Source of the DNA: Paenibacillus sp. R14(2021)
Lineage (GTDB): Bacteria; Bacillota; Bacilli; Paenibacillales; Paenibacillaceae
DNA length: 64,000 nt
Reading direction: 5' to 3'
NCBI RefSeq assembly: GCF_019431355.1
Contig: NZ_CP080269.1
Coordinates: 620,001 to 684,000 of the forward strand
In this document: in pieces, positions 62,855 through 64,000 of the stretch
Layout: each line of letters begins with the position of its first letter
Numbering within the stretch: position 1 is the stretch's first letter
The notes under the pieces: generated by a model
The model's input: only the letters and a program-made list of their open reading frames with translations
Database searches by the model: none
Told to the model about the DNA's origin: nothing
Made by a program: the position numbers and the translations under genes

Positions 62855-62861
62855 AAGCGAC

Positions 62862-63509
62862 TTATAGTTTCTTCAGTTGATTGATGATTTCCCCAGGCTC
62901 CAGGCGCTCCATAAAGTCGGGGTTGACATGCGCGAAGCGGATAGAGCCTTGCTGATCGATAATATACGTCGCTGGAACCGGTAGAATCCAACGAACGGTC
63001 GCATTGAACGCAGTAAGATCAAGCCCGAAATTGTTGGTAAAAACGGGTTTAAGATAATCGGGTACCTCATAGAGGACGTTGTAGCTGTCGGCTACTTGGC
63101 CGTTTGGATCGCTTATGACTTGGAAGGCTAGCTCTTCCTTCTCCTTTTGGGACAGCGAGTTGTCAGGGCTTTGCGGCGAGACCGCGATTAATTGGCCGCC
63201 AAGCTTCTCTATATCCGGCAGCAATTGTTGATAAGCCCTAAGTTGGATATTACAGAACGGACACCAGCTGCCACGATAGAAGGTTAGAACGACAGGACCT
63301 TTCGCTAGCTCGTCATAGAGGCTCACTTGCTCCCCAAGCGGATTTGCCAGCGTGAAATCTGGAGCTTTAGCGCCTTCTTTCAAACCGAAAACGATGCCCG
63401 ATTCTAGCTGCTCTTTCATGTGACGAAAAAAAGCTTCTTGCATTTCCTCCGGTGCGGTTGTGATAAATCCTGCCTTCGATTGTTCCAATTCGGCTTTCAT
63501 GGACAACAT
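62862..63509 (-). CDS. AhpC/TSA-family peroxiredoxin-like protein
   Basis: The protein has 215 residues and a thioredoxin fold. The active site is FYRGSWCPFCNIQLRAYQ with a CxxC pair near residue 83, and the fold continues GQLIAVSPQSPDNSL and VISDPNGQVADSYNV to VPATYIIDQQGSIRFAHV. CxxC rather than a single peroxidatic Cys places it in the AhpC-TSA/alkyl hydroperoxide reductase-like group that reduces peroxides or disulfides. GAGGAGTG lies before the ATG. It is divergent from a TetR gene with two shared palindromes. Confidence 0.88.
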   Translation of the reverse strand: MLSMKAELEQSKAGFITTAPEEMQEAFFRHMKEQLESGIVFGLKEGAKAPDFTLANPLGEQVSLYDELAKGPVVLTFYRGSWCPFCNIQLRAYQQLLPDIEKLGGQLIAVSPQSPDNSLSQKEKEELAFQVISDPNGQVADSYNVLYEVPDYLKPVFTNNFGLDLTAFNATVRWILPVPATYIIDQQGSIRFAHVNPDFMERLEPGEIINQLKKL

Positions 63510-63535
63510 GTGTATGCACTCCTCAAACTTAAAAT

Positions 63536-63551
63536 TGGATTAATCAATCCA
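63536..63551. promoter_or_regulatory. TetR operator candidate A
   Basis: TGGATT-AATC-AATCCA is a perfect 6-4-6 palindrome, 27 bp from the peroxiredoxin start. It is the same type as site B, so one protein likely binds both. Confidence 0.7.
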
Positions 63552-63586
63552 TTTTGTTGATGAGAAACATATTATCGCTAAAATTC

Positions 63587-63602
63587 TGGATTGTCAAATC
63601 CA
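63587..63602. promoter_or_regulatory. TetR operator candidate B
   Basis: TGGATT-GTCA-AATCCA has the same half-sites as site A. Its centre is 51 bp away, and it lies just before the TATAAT of the TetR gene. Confidence 0.7.
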
Positions 63603-63609
63603 TTTTGTA

Positions 63610-63615
63610 TATAAT
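63610..63615 (+). promoter_or_regulatory. -10 box of the TetR gene
   Basis: TATAAT lies 7 nt before the ATG at 63622, so the predicted transcript starts at or next to the start codon. The -35 region coincides with operator B. Confidence 0.6.
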
Positions 63616-63621
63616 ACTGTC

Positions 63622-64000
63622 ATGGATAACTTAGTGGAAATTCAAGATCAAGAACAGCGGCTTACGAGAAAGGGAAAGGAAACGCGCGGACGTATCGTTA
63701 CTGCTGCCGCCAAGCTGATGTTTGAGCGTGGGGTGGCCGGGACAAGCGTGGAGGATGTTAGACTGGAAGCGAAGGTCAGTTCATCGCAGCTTTATCATTA
63801 TTTCAAGGAAAAACGAGAACTCGTTTTGGCTGTAATTGGTTATCAAACCGAGGCCATTTTGCATGCTCAAGAGCCAATGCTGAGCGATCTGGACAGCATG
63901 GAGGCACTTCAAGCCTGGCGTGACGCCATTATTCAGCTTCAAATTCAGCGGCAATGTCAAGGCGGATGTCCAATTGGATCGCTGGCTAATGAACTGTCAG
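63622..64000 (+). CDS. TetR-family regulator (partial, runs off window)
   Basis: The first 126 codons are present. The helix-turn-helix is IVTAAAKLMFERGVAGTSVEDVRLEAKVSSSQLYHYFKEKRELVLAVI at residues 25-72, followed by the start of the ligand domain (QCQGGCPIGSLANELS). No Shine-Dalgarno sequence precedes the ATG and the -10 box is only 7 nt upstream, which points to a leaderless message. It is divergent from the peroxiredoxin gene and probably represses both through the two TGGATT palindromes. Confidence 0.88.
   Translation, partial: MDNLVEIQDQEQRLTRKGKETRGRIVTAAAKLMFERGVAGTSVEDVRLEAKVSSSQLYHYFKEKRELVLAVIGYQTEAILHAQEPMLSDLDSMEALQAWRDAIIQLQIQRQCQGGCPIGSLANELS

Overview
The window looks like chromosome from an endospore-forming, moderately GC-rich Firmicute of the Paenibacillaceae (Paenibacillus or Cohnella type). 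The main reasons are two GerA-family spore germination loci, LplB/YtcP-type sugar permeases next to a YesM/YesN-type two-component system, a bacillithiol-dependent FosB, strong AGGAGG ribosome sites and many GTG/TTG starts. No rRNA, tRNA, CRISPR array, phage or transposase gene was seen.

Layout. 1-3.3 kb: start of an exported SLH-like gene, a decayed fragment, an amidase and a D-2-hydroxyacid dehydrogenase. 3.4-7.9 kb: a 54-residue membrane peptide and the first germination locus, whose permease gene faces the other two. 8-11.2 kb: cupin, nitroreductase, TetR and a short-chain dehydrogenase with palindromic operators. 11.4-15.2 kb: a clearly AT-richer island of small enzymes (two acetyltransferases, NUDIX, FosB, SGNH hydrolase) with two frameshifted genes. 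15.2-19.1 kb: lipoprotein, an ArsR/SRPBCC pair with twin operators, and a UvrA-like ATPase. 19.2-22.8 kb: second germination operon on the minus strand. 23-27 kb: esterase, YdeI-like and Fra proteins, a cyclase and a CD3324-type HTH gene preceded by tiny ORFs and hairpins. 27.3-35.9 kb: one long operon with an ABC importer, two PHP hydrolases, a DeoR regulator and a calcineurin-like phosphoesterase. 36-39.8 kb: EcsC-like protein and two membrane proteins.

39.8-56.7 kb is visibly GC-richer. It opens with a promoter, a 26-codon leader ORF and a perfect terminator ahead of a heterodimeric ABC exporter. This is the layout of an antibiotic-sensing attenuator. Next come a 1173-residue secreted glycosidase behind a structured 5' leader, an LplB/LplC/lipoprotein sugar importer, a YesM/YesN sensor-regulator pair and a frameshifted beta-galactosidase-like gene. 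Together these form a polysaccharide capture, uptake and breakdown locus.

56.7-64 kb: AraC regulator, two aldo/keto reductases, a short MalT-like regulator, a DUF4386 membrane protein, and a peroxiredoxin divergent from an apparently leaderless TetR gene with two identical-type palindromes between them.

The features I would test first are the leader peptide/attenuator at 39.85-40.05 kb, the folded leader at 44.0 kb, the phosphoesterase-ABC operon at 27-36 kb, and the small-ORF/hairpin leader at 26.4 kb. All calls come from reading the sequence; no database search was made.
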